Notes: generated from the sequence alone by a model not told the origin. A stretch of DNA of 7,063 bases from Gastranaerophilus sp045639085 (GCA_045639085.1 JAZUCM010000005.1:1-7063); one strand, 5' to 3'. Numbered from the stretch's first letter, positions 1 to 5,491 are shown. Program-made: numbers and translations.

Positions 1-159
1 TGCTTGGCTCATGCGGGCGTAAAGAGCTTTGCGCTGAGTGTTCCAAGTTCGTTCGTTAATATTTGCCATTAGTGATGGCAAAGTGATTGCGGCGACAACG
101 CCGATGATTGTCAACGACAGCAATATTTCAGCCATCGTAAATCCAAGATTTTTACTCAT
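1..159 (-). CDS. type IV pilin-like protein, N-terminal part (runs off the window)
   Basis: The 53 visible codons start at ATG 159 and are still open at base 1. The protein begins MSKNLGFTMAEILLSLTIIG: a short positively charged leader, Gly6, then Phe7 and Glu11. That is the class III (prepilin peptidase) cleavage site, with Glu at mature position +5, followed by the usual hydrophobic N-terminal helix (about residues 12-31) and NINERTWNTQRKALYARMSQA. By family knowledge such proteins are cleaved and N-methylated by PilD-type peptidase and assembled into type IV pili or type II secretion pseudopili. A GGAGG Shine-Dalgarno lies 5 nt before the ATG. The first 40 bp of the start region (131-170) are identical to 6870-6909, in front of and inside the second pilin gene, so the two are paralogues. 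The C-terminal domain is not visible, so the exact role is unknown. Confidence 0.85.
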   Translation of the reverse strand, partial: MSKNLGFTMAEILLSLTIIGVVAAITLPSLMANINERTWNTQRKALYARMSQA

Positions 160-174
160 GTTTACCTCCGTAAT

Positions 175-188
175 CTTGCGTTCGCAAG
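175..188. repeat. perfect short palindrome in the pilin leader
   Basis: CTTGCGTTCGCAAG is a perfect 14-bp palindrome just upstream of the pilin Shine-Dalgarno. In the minus-strand mRNA it can form a small GC-containing hairpin ending about 15 nt before the start codon. It sits exactly where this copy differs from the second pilin copy, which carries 71 nt with a promoter instead of these 14 nt. It has no following U run, so it is not an obvious terminator; it may tune translation or be a deletion scar. Confidence 0.5.
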
Positions 189-267
189 GGTCGGAGATTT
201 TGGCAAAACATGAGCCGCAATGCCAGATATAATCAGGCTTTTGAGGCGCCCCCCCCCCCTATTGAAC
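185..267 (-). repeat. 83-bp pilin-upstream element with poly-C/G(11), copy 1
   Basis: These 83 bp match 6981-7063 at 79 of 83 positions by my alignment, with no gaps; the four differences are point changes. The element contains a run of 11 C (249-259; G on the minus strand) preceded by GGCG, and ends ATTGAAC. Both copies lie upstream of a pilin-like gene in the same orientation. Here the nearest convincing promoter is farther upstream (308-336), so this copy would be transcribed as part of a roughly 140-nt 5' leader. Function is unknown: leader RNA element, regulator site or recombination tract are all possible. The homopolymer is of a length that often slips. Confidence 0.8.
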
Positions 268-301
268 TGTATATTCCACTATTGTATTTTGTATAATTCA
301 T

Positions 302-369
302 ATTTTCATTATGCACTATCATGAGGGGTTTGTCAAGGGGGGCATGCTTATTTCGTGCATAATGAAAAT
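302..369. repeat. perfect 15-bp inverted repeat around a promoter: candidate invertible promoter
   Basis: The left arm ATTTTCATTATGCAC (302-316) and the right arm GTGCATAATGAAAAT (355-369) are exact reverse complements, separated by 38 bp. Each arm carries a CATAAT -10 hexamer pointing outward, and the 38-bp middle carries a single TTGACA. In the present orientation TTGACA and CATAAT are 17 bp apart on the minus strand, towards the pilin gene. If the middle were inverted, TTGACA would stand exactly 17 bp from the CATAAT of the right arm, on the plus strand. This is the geometry expected of an inverton-type switch. It could instead be a large operator dyad. No invertase gene is in the window. 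Confidence 0.55.
308..336 (-). promoter_or_regulatory. sigma70-type promoter of the left pilin gene
   Basis: On the minus strand there is a consensus -35 TTGACA (331-336), a 17-bp spacer and a -10 CATAAT (308-313). Transcription would start near 301, giving a leader of about 140 nt that includes the 83-bp poly-G element and the hairpin before the pilin start at 159. The -10 lies inside the left arm of the 15-bp inverted repeat. Confidence 0.65.
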
Positions 370-375
370 TGCGTA

Positions 376-645
376 ACGTGTTAAAAGGTTAAAGGGTTAA
401 TAGGTTAAAGGGGATTAACGTAATTTACAATGGCATAATCGCAGAGTTTTACCATTATTTATTTCCATAAACCCTTTTAACCCTTTAACTTTTTAACCTT
501 TTAACCCTTTAACCCTTTAACCATTTACGTTATTCCTTATTAACTAGTGCGACGCAGTCGCACGAATTAATTCATTAACTTATTAACTATTAACTTTATC
601 AATTGAACTCATTAACTAATTAACTTTGCTCCTAACTTTCTTTAA
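376..645. repeat. TTAAC-rich degenerate repeat array with long inverted arms
   Basis: This gene-free stretch is dominated by variants of TTAACCCTT and TTAACT (about fifteen TTAAC cores on the plus strand) and their complement GGTTAAAGG. The block 380-410 is the inverted complement of 491-521 at 28 of 31 positions, so a long imperfect hairpin or cruciform with an ~80-nt loop is possible. From about 535 to 630 the motif changes to TTAACT. The array ends at the stop codon of the membrane-protein gene. It shows no coding sequence and no regular repeat-spacer pattern. It may end transcription of the HEPN/MNT operon, bind a protein, or simply be an expanded simple-sequence region. Confidence 0.7.
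547..563. terminator. compact GC hairpin downstream of the HEPN/MNT operon
   Basis: GTGCGAC, a 3-nt loop GCA and GTCGCAC form a perfect 7-bp GC-rich stem in otherwise very AT-rich DNA, about 80 nt past the last gene of the minus-strand operon. It lacks a clear U tract on either strand, so an intrinsic terminator is only a possibility; it could also be a repeat-type palindrome. Confidence 0.35.
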
Positions 646-1049
646 CCCACCAATTTTCTGGCTTCCATAATGGCAGGCTCGATGAAAAATATCAAAATAT
701 ATACGAAATCGTATAGCCAAAGGCTTTGATTCAAATAATTTTCATCAATTAACGGTATTTTTTTATTATCACGATAAAACACTTTTACCAAAGAAACAAC
801 AATATCCGCAATACATAAAAAAGTAAAAAACAACGATAAAAATGCTAAAATCCCAATCAGCACATCCAATCTTAAAACATTACCCAACATATTTTGAGCT
901 TCGCTTGACCCCAAAAATTTAATCGCACAAGAAGATAGATTAACCGTCAACATATAAAACGCAAAACGGATATAAATCTTGGAATGCTTCCTCACTTTTC
1001 TAAGACATAAAGCTGCTTCACTAATCGCTAAAAGTAAACCGTCAATCAC
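642..1049 (-). CDS. small membrane protein of unknown function, third gene of the HEPN/MNT operon
   Basis: I do not recognise a family. Three hydrophobic stretches are visible at about residues 26-47, 61-91 and 110-128, the middle one long and strongly hydrophobic (LIGILAFLSLFFTFLCIADI), so an inner-membrane protein is likely. An in-frame ATG lies at 1061, but GTG 1049 is preferred: it has GGAGG at 1055-1059 with 5-nt spacing, the same spacing as the pilin genes here, whereas the ATG overlaps that GGAGG and has no Shine-Dalgarno of its own. That gives 135 residues (139 from the ATG). The start is 15 nt after the MNT stop codon, so the gene is almost certainly co-transcribed with the toxin-antitoxin pair. 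A membrane partner is not a standard part of such modules. Confidence 0.7.
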   Translation of the reverse strand: MIDGLLLAISEAALCLRKVRKHSKIYIRFAFYMLTVNLSSCAIKFLGSSEAQNMLGNVLRLDVLIGILAFLSLFFTFLCIADIVVSLVKVFYRDNKKIPLIDENYLNQSLWLYDFVYILIFFIEPAIMEARKLVG

Positions 1050-1064
1050 ACTAACCTCCATCTT

Positions 1065-1349
1065 CTAATTAATTTTCACCAAATCATTTTTGATTAAATC
1101 ATAAAAACTACCATCCAATGTATCATAATTAACAAAATTCACAATGTAAGGTAAATAACTTTTATCAAACCGCTCCTTTAATTCCGGCAAAATCCTATCA
1201 AATTCAGCAGATTTTACCATGACATCCAAATCGGATAAAGCGGAAAAATCTCCGCGAACACGAGAACCGTACGCAAAAAACTCAGCATTATAATCCTGCA
1301 AAATGTCAAGAATTATTGCATATTCTTTGTCCAAAACACCTTTTAACAT
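1065..1349 (-). CDS. minimal nucleotidyltransferase (MNT, HI0073/MntA-like), probable antitoxin
   Basis: The 94-residue protein carries the nucleotidyltransferase signature GSRVRGDFSALSDLDVMV: Gly28-Ser29, then Asp40 and Asp42 as metal ligands. By family knowledge, MNT proteins paired with HEPN RNases neutralise them by transferring AMP groups to the toxin (type VII toxin-antitoxin). The C-terminal part LPYIVNFVNYDTL matches the place where this family, as I recall it, reads LPxxVDLVD; both acids are asparagine here (Asn71, Asn74). The third catalytic carboxylate therefore seems missing, and the enzyme may be weak or inactive. The gene overlaps the HEPN stop codon by 7 nt (ATGTTAA), the tight translational coupling typical of these pairs. 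The full family length is short, so it is not truncated. Confidence 0.88.
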   Translation of the reverse strand: MLKGVLDKEYAIILDILQDYNAEFFAYGSRVRGDFSALSDLDVMVKSAEFDRILPELKERFDKSYLPYIVNFVNYDTLDGSFYDLIKNDLVKIN

Positions 1350-1750
1350 GGTAATTTTTCTTCCATATTTTTAATCAAATCATCAGCATCAACAATAAAC
1401 CGAGGAATTAACGTCATCAACATTCGCGATTTATATAAATTGTATTCATGCGCTGTACTATTGCGTTTTTCCGTATATTCACGCCAATTTTCCCAGTTAT
1501 TGATAAATTTATACCCTTGCATAAAACGATAAATGTTATTTACTGTTAACTCTTCTTCTGACTTACCATAAATCACTTTCAAAACTCGTTTCATTGTTTT
1601 TCTTGAAAGTTCTAATGTGTATTCAAACCTTTTTATACAAGAATCTTCAAGCATATCAACATAAAAACACTCACTATTTTCATCAAGTGTCCTTTTTCCG
1701 TTTTTTAACGTTTCTAATGCAGATTTTAAATTTGAAATATCTATTTGCAT
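1343..1750 (-). CDS. HEPN-domain protein (HI0074-like nucleotidyltransferase substrate-binding family), probable RNase toxin
   Basis: The 135-residue, mostly helical protein fits the HI0074/NTase_sub_bind family: CIKRFEYTLELSRKTMKRVL (about 38-57) is the typical second-helix signature. The HEPN active-site motif R-x4-6-H is present as RNSTAH (Arg96, polar Asn97, His101). In this group the protein forms a dimer that cleaves RNA, including tRNA, and is controlled by the adjacent MNT protein. It is the first gene of the minus-strand operon with the MNT gene (7-nt overlap) and the membrane gene. ATG 1750 lies only 6 nt from the predicted -10, so the message is probably leaderless; the GAGG in front is 1 nt from the ATG, too close to act as a normal ribosome site. 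It is transcribed away from gyrA. Confidence 0.88.
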   Translation of the reverse strand: MQIDISNLKSALETLKNGKRTLDENSECFYVDMLEDSCIKRFEYTLELSRKTMKRVLKVIYGKSEEELTVNNIYRFMQGYKFINNWENWREYTEKRNSTAHEYNLYKSRMLMTLIPRFIVDADDLIKNMEEKLPC

Positions 1751-1756
1751 ACCTCA

Positions 1757-1785
1757 ATAATACCACGCAAAGCGCAACTTTGCAA
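1757..1785 (-). promoter_or_regulatory. promoter and operator dyad of the HEPN/MNT operon
   Basis: On the minus strand there is a -35 TTGCAA (1780-1785), a 17-bp spacer and a -10 TATTAT (1757-1762). Only 6 nt separate the -10 from ATG 1750, so transcription should begin at or next to the start codon. The dyad GCAAAG-N5-CTTTGC (1767-1783) overlaps the -35 and spacer, a natural place for a repressor and consistent with autoregulation. Confidence 0.65.
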
Positions 1786-1832
1786 GATTTTTTGTAAAAT
1801 TTTCTTTATTTTATGCAAAAATAAAGTTTTTG

Positions 1833-1841
1833 TGCTATAAT
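1833..1841 (+). promoter_or_regulatory. extended -10 promoter of gyrA
   Basis: TGC followed by a perfect TATAAT (1836-1841) forms an extended -10 element. The expected -35 position has no good hexamer, which extended -10 promoters tolerate. Transcription would start near 1848, leaving a leader of about 35 nt with the AAGGAG ribosome site at 1871-1876. It diverges from the HEPN promoter about 50 bp away. Confidence 0.65.
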
Positions 1842-1882
1842 ATGAACATATTAGAATAGATTAGGGGAAAAAGGAGAGAACT

Positions 1883-4438
1883 TTGAGTCAGCAAAATATA
1901 TTTGACGATGGCAAAATCGTTCCTGTTAATATCAGAGAAGAAATGAAACGTTCGTACATCGACTATGCAATGAGCGTTATAGTAGGTCGTGCATTACCGG
2001 ATGTACGTGATGGTTTAAAACCTGTTCACAGGCGTATTCTTTACGCAATGAATGAACTTGGCATGACACCTGACAAACCGTTCAAGAAATGCGCCCGTAT
2101 CGTTGGGGAAGTTCTTGGTAAATACCACCCTCACGGTGATACTGCCGTTTATGAGGCTTTAGTTCGTATGGCACAAGATTTCTCAACTCGTTACCTAACA
2201 GTTGACGGACACGGAAACTTCGGTTCAGTCGATGGTGACGGCGCAGCCGCAATGCGTTACACAGAAGCCCGCATGAACAAAATCACTCCGTCTATGCTTG
2301 CTGATATCGATTGTGAAACTGTTGAATTTGAACCAAACTTCGACGGCTCACTTCAAGAGCCTTCCGTTCTTCCTGTTCGCTTGCCTATGTTATTATTAAA
2401 CGGCGTTTCAGGTATCGCGGTTGGTATGGCAACAAATATTCCGCCTCACAACCTATGTGAAGTCGTTGACGGAACAATCGCCCTAATTGACAATCCGGCT
2501 ATTACAATCGCAGAACTGATGGAACATATCAAAGGACCTGACTTCCCAACTGCGGCAACAATTATCGGCTTGTCTGACATCAAACAAGCTTATGAAACCG
2601 GCCGTGGCTCTATCAAAATGCAGGCTGTTGCAGGATTTGAAGAAATCGCAGGCGGTGGCGGACGTCAAGCAAGAACTGCTATCGTTATCACTGAAATCCC
2701 TTACCAAGTCAACAAAGCAATGCTTATCGAAAAAATTGCTGACCTTGTTAAAGAACAACGTATCAACGGAATTTCTGACATCCGCGATGAATCCGACCGC
2801 GACGGTATGCGTATCGTTATCGAACTTAAACGTGACGCTAAACCTGATGTCGTTAAAAATAACTTATTCAAATTCACACAACTTTCAACGACTTTCGGCG
2901 TAAACAATGTTGTACTTTGCGGAAAACAACCTCGCCTATTGAACTTAAAGCAAGTTCTTGAAGAGTTCGTTGAACACCGTGTCGAAATCGTTACAAGAAG
3001 AACAATCTTCTTCTTGAAAAAAGCTAAAGTCAGAGCGCACATCTTAGCAGGTTTATTGATTGCACTAGGTTCAATCGACGAAGTTATCGAACTTATCAAA
3101 AAATCAAAAACCACCGAAGACGCTCGTAACGGCTTGATGTCACGTTTTGGCTTAGATGTTGATCAATCTAACGCAATCCTTGAAATGCAATTGAGAAGAT
3201 TAACAGGATTGGAACAAGACAAAGTCAAAGCCGAATACGACGAATTATTGAAGAAAATCGCTGAATACGAATCAATTTTGGCAAGCCGTCAAAAAATTCT
3301 CGACATAATCAAAACAGAATTAAACGAAGATAAAGAAAAATTCGGCGATGACAGAAAAACTCAAATTCTACCTGAACAAGGCGAAGTAACTATCGAAGAC
3401 CTAACTCCAAACACACCGATGGCAGTATTCATTACACACCAAGGTTATTTGAAACGTATTTCACTAGATACATTCGAGCGCCAAAACCGCGCAACTCGTG
3501 GTAAATCAGGTATTAAAACGAAAGAAGATGATGATATTCAACACTTCTTCACTGCAATGATGCACGATAAAGTGTTGTTCTTCTCATCAAAAGGAACAGT
3601 ATACAGCTTGAACGTTTACGACTTCCCAGAAGGCGGACGCCAAGCAAAAGGACTTCCAATCGTCAACGTTCTACCAATCGAACAAGATGAAAAAATTACC
3701 GCAGTTGTTCCTGTAAGCACATTCTCTCACGATTTGAACCTAATTATGTTAACCAAAAAAGGCTACATCAAGAGAATAGAACTCGACAACTTCTCCAACA
3801 TAAGAAGAAACGGCATTATCGCTATCGGCTTAGAAGAAGATGACGAGCTTTGTTGGGTAAAACTTGCAACCGCAAAAGACGAAATATTAATCGGTACATC
3901 TTGCGGTATGGCAATCAGATTCCCAATCGAAGATTTAAGACCATTAGGCAGAAGTGCACGTGGCGTAACATCAATGAAATTACGCACAGGCGATGAACTC
4001 ATCGGCTGCGACATCGTTCCTAAAGATTATGACGCAGACTTACTTGTCGTAACTTCTGACGGTTTTGGAAAACGTACTAAAATTTCTGAATTCCGTACCC
4101 AAAACAGAGGCGGAATCGGCTTGATTGCAACGAAATTCAAAACCTCAGCGTCAAGACTTGTAGCCCTCACAATCGTAAAAGATACCGACGATATTATGAT
4201 GGTAACCGCAAGCGGTATCGTAACACGAATCAACGCTGGTTCAATCTCACGTCAAGGCAGACCTGCAACAGGCGTCAAAGCAATCAACCTGGTTGACAGC
4301 GACTCAGTATGTTCAGTAAACAAAATTCTAAACCCAGATGAGGACGAAGAGTTCCAAGGCAAAGCAGAAACTTCAACTGCCGAGCCGGAAACAACAGTCG
4401 AACAAGGCAGCCTCCTCGACGGAAATAACGAAGAATAA
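1883..4438 (+). CDS. gyrA: DNA gyrase subunit A
   Basis: GyrA forms the A2B2 gyrase that uses ATP to put negative supercoils into DNA; this subunit cuts and rejoins the strands. The 851-residue length is usual. The N-terminal breakage-reunion domain runs to about residue 500, with the catalytic Tyr126 in AAMRYTEAR and the conserved YHPHGDTAVYEALVRM. The quinolone-pocket residues equivalent to E. coli Ser83 and Asp87 are Thr87 and Glu91. A coiled-coil stretch (about 440-480) leads to the six-bladed DNA-wrapping C-terminal domain. The GyrA box is QNRATRG (534-540), a form I recall from cyanobacterial GyrA. The tail is acidic (DEDEEF...NNEE). The start is TTG 1883, with AAGGAG 6 nt upstream; the next in-frame Met (residue 21) would lose conserved sequence. 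It stands alone on the plus strand, between toxin-antitoxin modules, with its own promoter and terminator. Confidence 0.98.
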   Translation: MSQQNIFDDGKIVPVNIREEMKRSYIDYAMSVIVGRALPDVRDGLKPVHRRILYAMNELGMTPDKPFKKCARIVGEVLGKYHPHGDTAVYEALVRMAQDFSTRYLTVDGHGNFGSVDGDGAAAMRYTEARMNKITPSMLADIDCETVEFEPNFDGSLQEPSVLPVRLPMLLLNGVSGIAVGMATNIPPHNLCEVVDGTIALIDNPAITIAELMEHIKGPDFPTAATIIGLSDIKQAYETGRGSIKMQAVAGFEEIAGGGGRQARTAIVITEIPYQVNKAMLIEKIADLVKEQRINGISDIRDESDRDGMRIVIELKRDAKPDVVKNNLFKFTQLSTTFGVNNVVLCGKQPRLLNLKQVLEEFVEHRVEIVTRRTIFFLKKAKVRAHILAGLLIALGSIDEVIELIKKSKTTEDARNGLMSRFGLDVDQSNAILEMQLRRLTGLEQDKVKAEYDELLKKIAEYESILASRQKILDIIKTELNEDKEKFGDDRKTQILPEQGEVTIEDLTPNTPMAVFITHQGYLKRISLDTFERQNRATRGKSGIKTKEDDDIQHFFTAMMHDKVLFFSSKGTVYSLNVYDFPEGGRQAKGLPIVNVLPIEQDEKITAVVPVSTFSHDLNLIMLTKKGYIKRIELDNFSNIRRNGIIAIGLEEDDELCWVKLATAKDEILIGTSCGMAIRFPIEDLRPLGRSARGVTSMKLRTGDELIGCDIVPKDYDADLLVVTSDGFGKRTKISEFRTQNRGGIGLIATKFKTSASRLVALTIVKDTDDIMMVTASGIVTRINAGSISRQGRPATGVKAINLVDSDSVCSVNKILNPDEDEEFQGKAETSTAEPETTVEQGSLLDGNNEE

Positions 4439-4444
4439 AAAATC

Positions 4445-4475
4445 ATCCCCCGAACAAACTCGGGGGATATTTTTT
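4445..4475 (+). terminator. strong intrinsic terminator of gyrA, probably bidirectional
   Basis: ATCCCCCGA, a 6-nt loop and TCGGGGGAT form a perfect 9-bp stem (4445-4468), followed by six T. On the minus strand the same stem is followed, after a GA, by six T, so it can also end the convergent antitoxin transcript, whose stop codon is at 4474-4476. Confidence 0.9.
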
Positions 4476-4782
4476 AAAAAACTTTAATTAACTTGAAATT
4501 AACTTTAAAACCAAGATTTTTTATAATAATCATGATTGTGGGAAAATCAGGTACAACTTTATTATTAAATAATTTATAAAAGTAAGTCCTGTTTATACCC
4601 GTTTTTTGAGCAAACTCTGTTATATTATAGTTTAATTCAATCAAAGGTTTTAACGCAGATAAAAACGCTTCGGCGTTATTATCCTCAACATACGAACAGA
4701 ACAATTGTTCTAAATATTCTTGTTGTAATTCAATATCATCTTTTAGATAATCTAAAGTATTAAATTCCGGCATTTTACTCAT
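4474..4782 (-). CDS. HTH antitoxin of a HigBA/Gp49-type module (module 1)
   Basis: This matches the small 'addiction module antidote' family of prophage-type DNA-binding proteins: an N-terminal FNTLDYLKDDIELQQEYLEQ segment, then SALKPLIELNYNITEF and a helix-turn-helix TEFAQKTGINRTYFYKLFNN, ending GFKVNFKLIKVF. By family knowledge it binds and blocks the toxin encoded just upstream and represses the operon. An in-frame ATG exists at 4800, but ATG 4782 (MSKMPEF) is chosen: it has AAAGGA about 9 nt upstream and overlaps the toxin end by 8 nt (ATGAGTAA), exactly the arrangement in module 2. This gives 102 residues. Toxin before antitoxin is the HigBA order. It converges on gyrA and shares its terminator. 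Confidence 0.87.
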   Translation of the reverse strand: MSKMPEFNTLDYLKDDIELQQEYLEQLFCSYVEDNNAEAFLSALKPLIELNYNITEFAQKTGINRTYFYKLFNNKVVPDFPTIMIIIKNLGFKVNFKLIKVF

Positions 4783-5098
4783 GGTCAGACATCCTTTCAT
4801 TATAATCTTGTATAAATTTCAAAGCATTTGCAATATCATCAGATTGCCGTTTTTTATCACCTGCATTTAATAAAACAATAATCACATCATTTCTTTGAGA
4901 AATATAAATTCTTTCACCCGAAAAAAACTTCAATTCAGTAATCCCTTTAGTTAAGTTACGGTGCTTGCCTAATAAACCCAATTTACAACGTTCGAGCCTT
5001 ATAATAACCTCAGCTTTTTTGGTTTTATCCAAACTATAAAACCAGTCATCAAACGGGATTTTCCCATTTGGAAGTTGATACTTGATAATTTTTTTCAT
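4775..5098 (-). CDS. RelE/HigB-superfamily toxin, phage Gp49-like (module 1)
   Basis: This 107-residue protein fits the 'addiction module killer'/phage-derived Gp49-like family of the RelE/ParE fold. Visible signatures are the basic NLTKGITELKFFSGERIYI strand region and the closing motif VLLNAGDKKRQSDDIANAL, matching the family's VLLxGGDKxxQxxDIxxA. Such toxins generally cleave mRNA on the ribosome. It resembles the module 2 toxin across its whole length (same 107-residue length; shared FRNLT/HRNLT, ELKF.SG.RIY, GDK.RQS.DI and DYNER). ATG 5098 is 6 nt from the predicted -10, implying a leaderless message. The antitoxin begins 8 nt inside its end. Catalytic residues cannot be assigned with certainty from sequence alone. 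Confidence 0.88.
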   Translation of the reverse strand: MKKIIKYQLPNGKIPFDDWFYSLDKTKKAEVIIRLERCKLGLLGKHRNLTKGITELKFFSGERIYISQRNDVIIVLLNAGDKKRQSDDIANALKFIQDYNERMSDHE

Positions 5099-5104
5099 AC
5101 AAAT

Positions 5105-5133
5105 AGTGTATCATACAAGATACACATTGTCAA
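5105..5133 (-). promoter_or_regulatory. promoter and operator of toxin-antitoxin module 1
   Basis: On the minus strand there is a consensus -35 TTGACA (5128-5133), a 17-bp spacer and a -10 TACACT (5105-5110), then 6 nt to ATG 5098. The perfect inverted repeat GTGTATC-N6-GATACAC (5106-5125) covers the -10 and spacer and is the likely binding site of the antitoxin repressor. A further GTGTAT half-site lies just beyond the -35 (5134-5139). Confidence 0.7.
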
Positions 5134-5155
5134 GTGTATGGAAACATGAGAAAAT
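5127..5155. repeat. 29-bp promoter-upstream block shared by both modules, copy 1
   Basis: The block matches 5836-5864 at 28 of 29 positions (one T/A difference at 5147). It covers the -35 and about 22 bp upstream, including GTGTATGGAAACA. The spacer sequences on the other side are unrelated, so the conservation is specific to the -35 and upstream region. It may be a shared regulator site or the breakpoint of a module duplication. Confidence 0.75.
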
Positions 5156-5164
5156 AATCACCAA

Positions 5165-5491
5165 TTAAGCAATACTCAAAGTCAAACTATAACCAAGTGT
5201 AGAAAAAATACGATTTAATACATCAACACTAGGGATAATCTTATAAGAAAATATTTTATACAAAGTAACCCTATGAATTCCTGTAAGCTTGGCAAATTCA
5301 CAAATAGTATAATCCTTTTCAATCAAAGGTTTCAGGCATAAAACCAATTGATTAACATCTTTTGTTTGACTATATTCTTTCAACGCATTGTCAATCCAAG
5401 CGCGGCGCAACTCCTCATCATTTAATTCAGATTTCAAAAAATCATCAAATAATGGAAATGTATTTATCAAGTTTTTTGCTTCGTTACGCAT
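5165..5491 (-). CDS. HTH antitoxin of a HigBA/Gp49-type module (module 2)
   Basis: It has the same layout as the module 1 antitoxin: an N-terminal toxin-binding segment (FPLFDDFLKSELNDEELRRA), then CLKPLIEKDYTICEFAKLTG and the helix-turn-helix around CEFAKLTGIHRVTLYKIFSY, ending LGYSLTLSIA. The two antitoxins agree best in the helix-turn-helix and diverge at the N-terminus, as expected if each has its own toxin partner. ATG 5491 (MRNEAK) is preferred to ATG 5509, because GGAG lies 8 nt before it and it overlaps the toxin end by exactly 8 nt (ATGCGTAA). This gives 108 residues. The stop is about 66 nt before the module 1 toxin start, with the module 1 promoter between, and no terminator is seen there, so read-through is possible. 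Confidence 0.86.
   Translation of the reverse strand: MRNEAKNLINTFPLFDDFLKSELNDEELRRAWIDNALKEYSQTKDVNQLVLCLKPLIEKDYTICEFAKLTGIHRVTLYKIFSYKIIPSVDVLNRIFSTLGYSLTLSIA

Noticed and set aside
152..211. A 19-codon upstream open reading frame in the left pilin leader (starting MFCQNLRPL) whose stop overlaps the pilin ATG.
   Set aside because: The first nine codons recur in the right copy, but only because the 83-bp element is duplicated; after the element the two frames diverge completely and no Shine-Dalgarno precedes the ATG.
38..232. A plus-strand 64-codon open frame across the left pilin start.
   Set aside because: It is antisense to the pilin N-terminus and its leader and has no independent support.
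249..259. The 11-base C run as an assembly artefact.
   Set aside because: The same length occurs independently at 7045-7055 with conserved flanks, so it is likely real, although its exact length needs read-level confirmation.
376..645. A CRISPR array in the TTAAC repeats.
   Set aside because: The repeats are 6-9 bp, degenerate and contiguous, with no 25-40-bp unique spacers and no cas genes.
2483..4446. Several open frames antisense or out of frame within gyrA, up to 137 codons.
   Set aside because: They lie wholly inside a strongly conserved gyrA frame, have no ribosome sites and show low-complexity Ser-rich translations typical of shadow frames.
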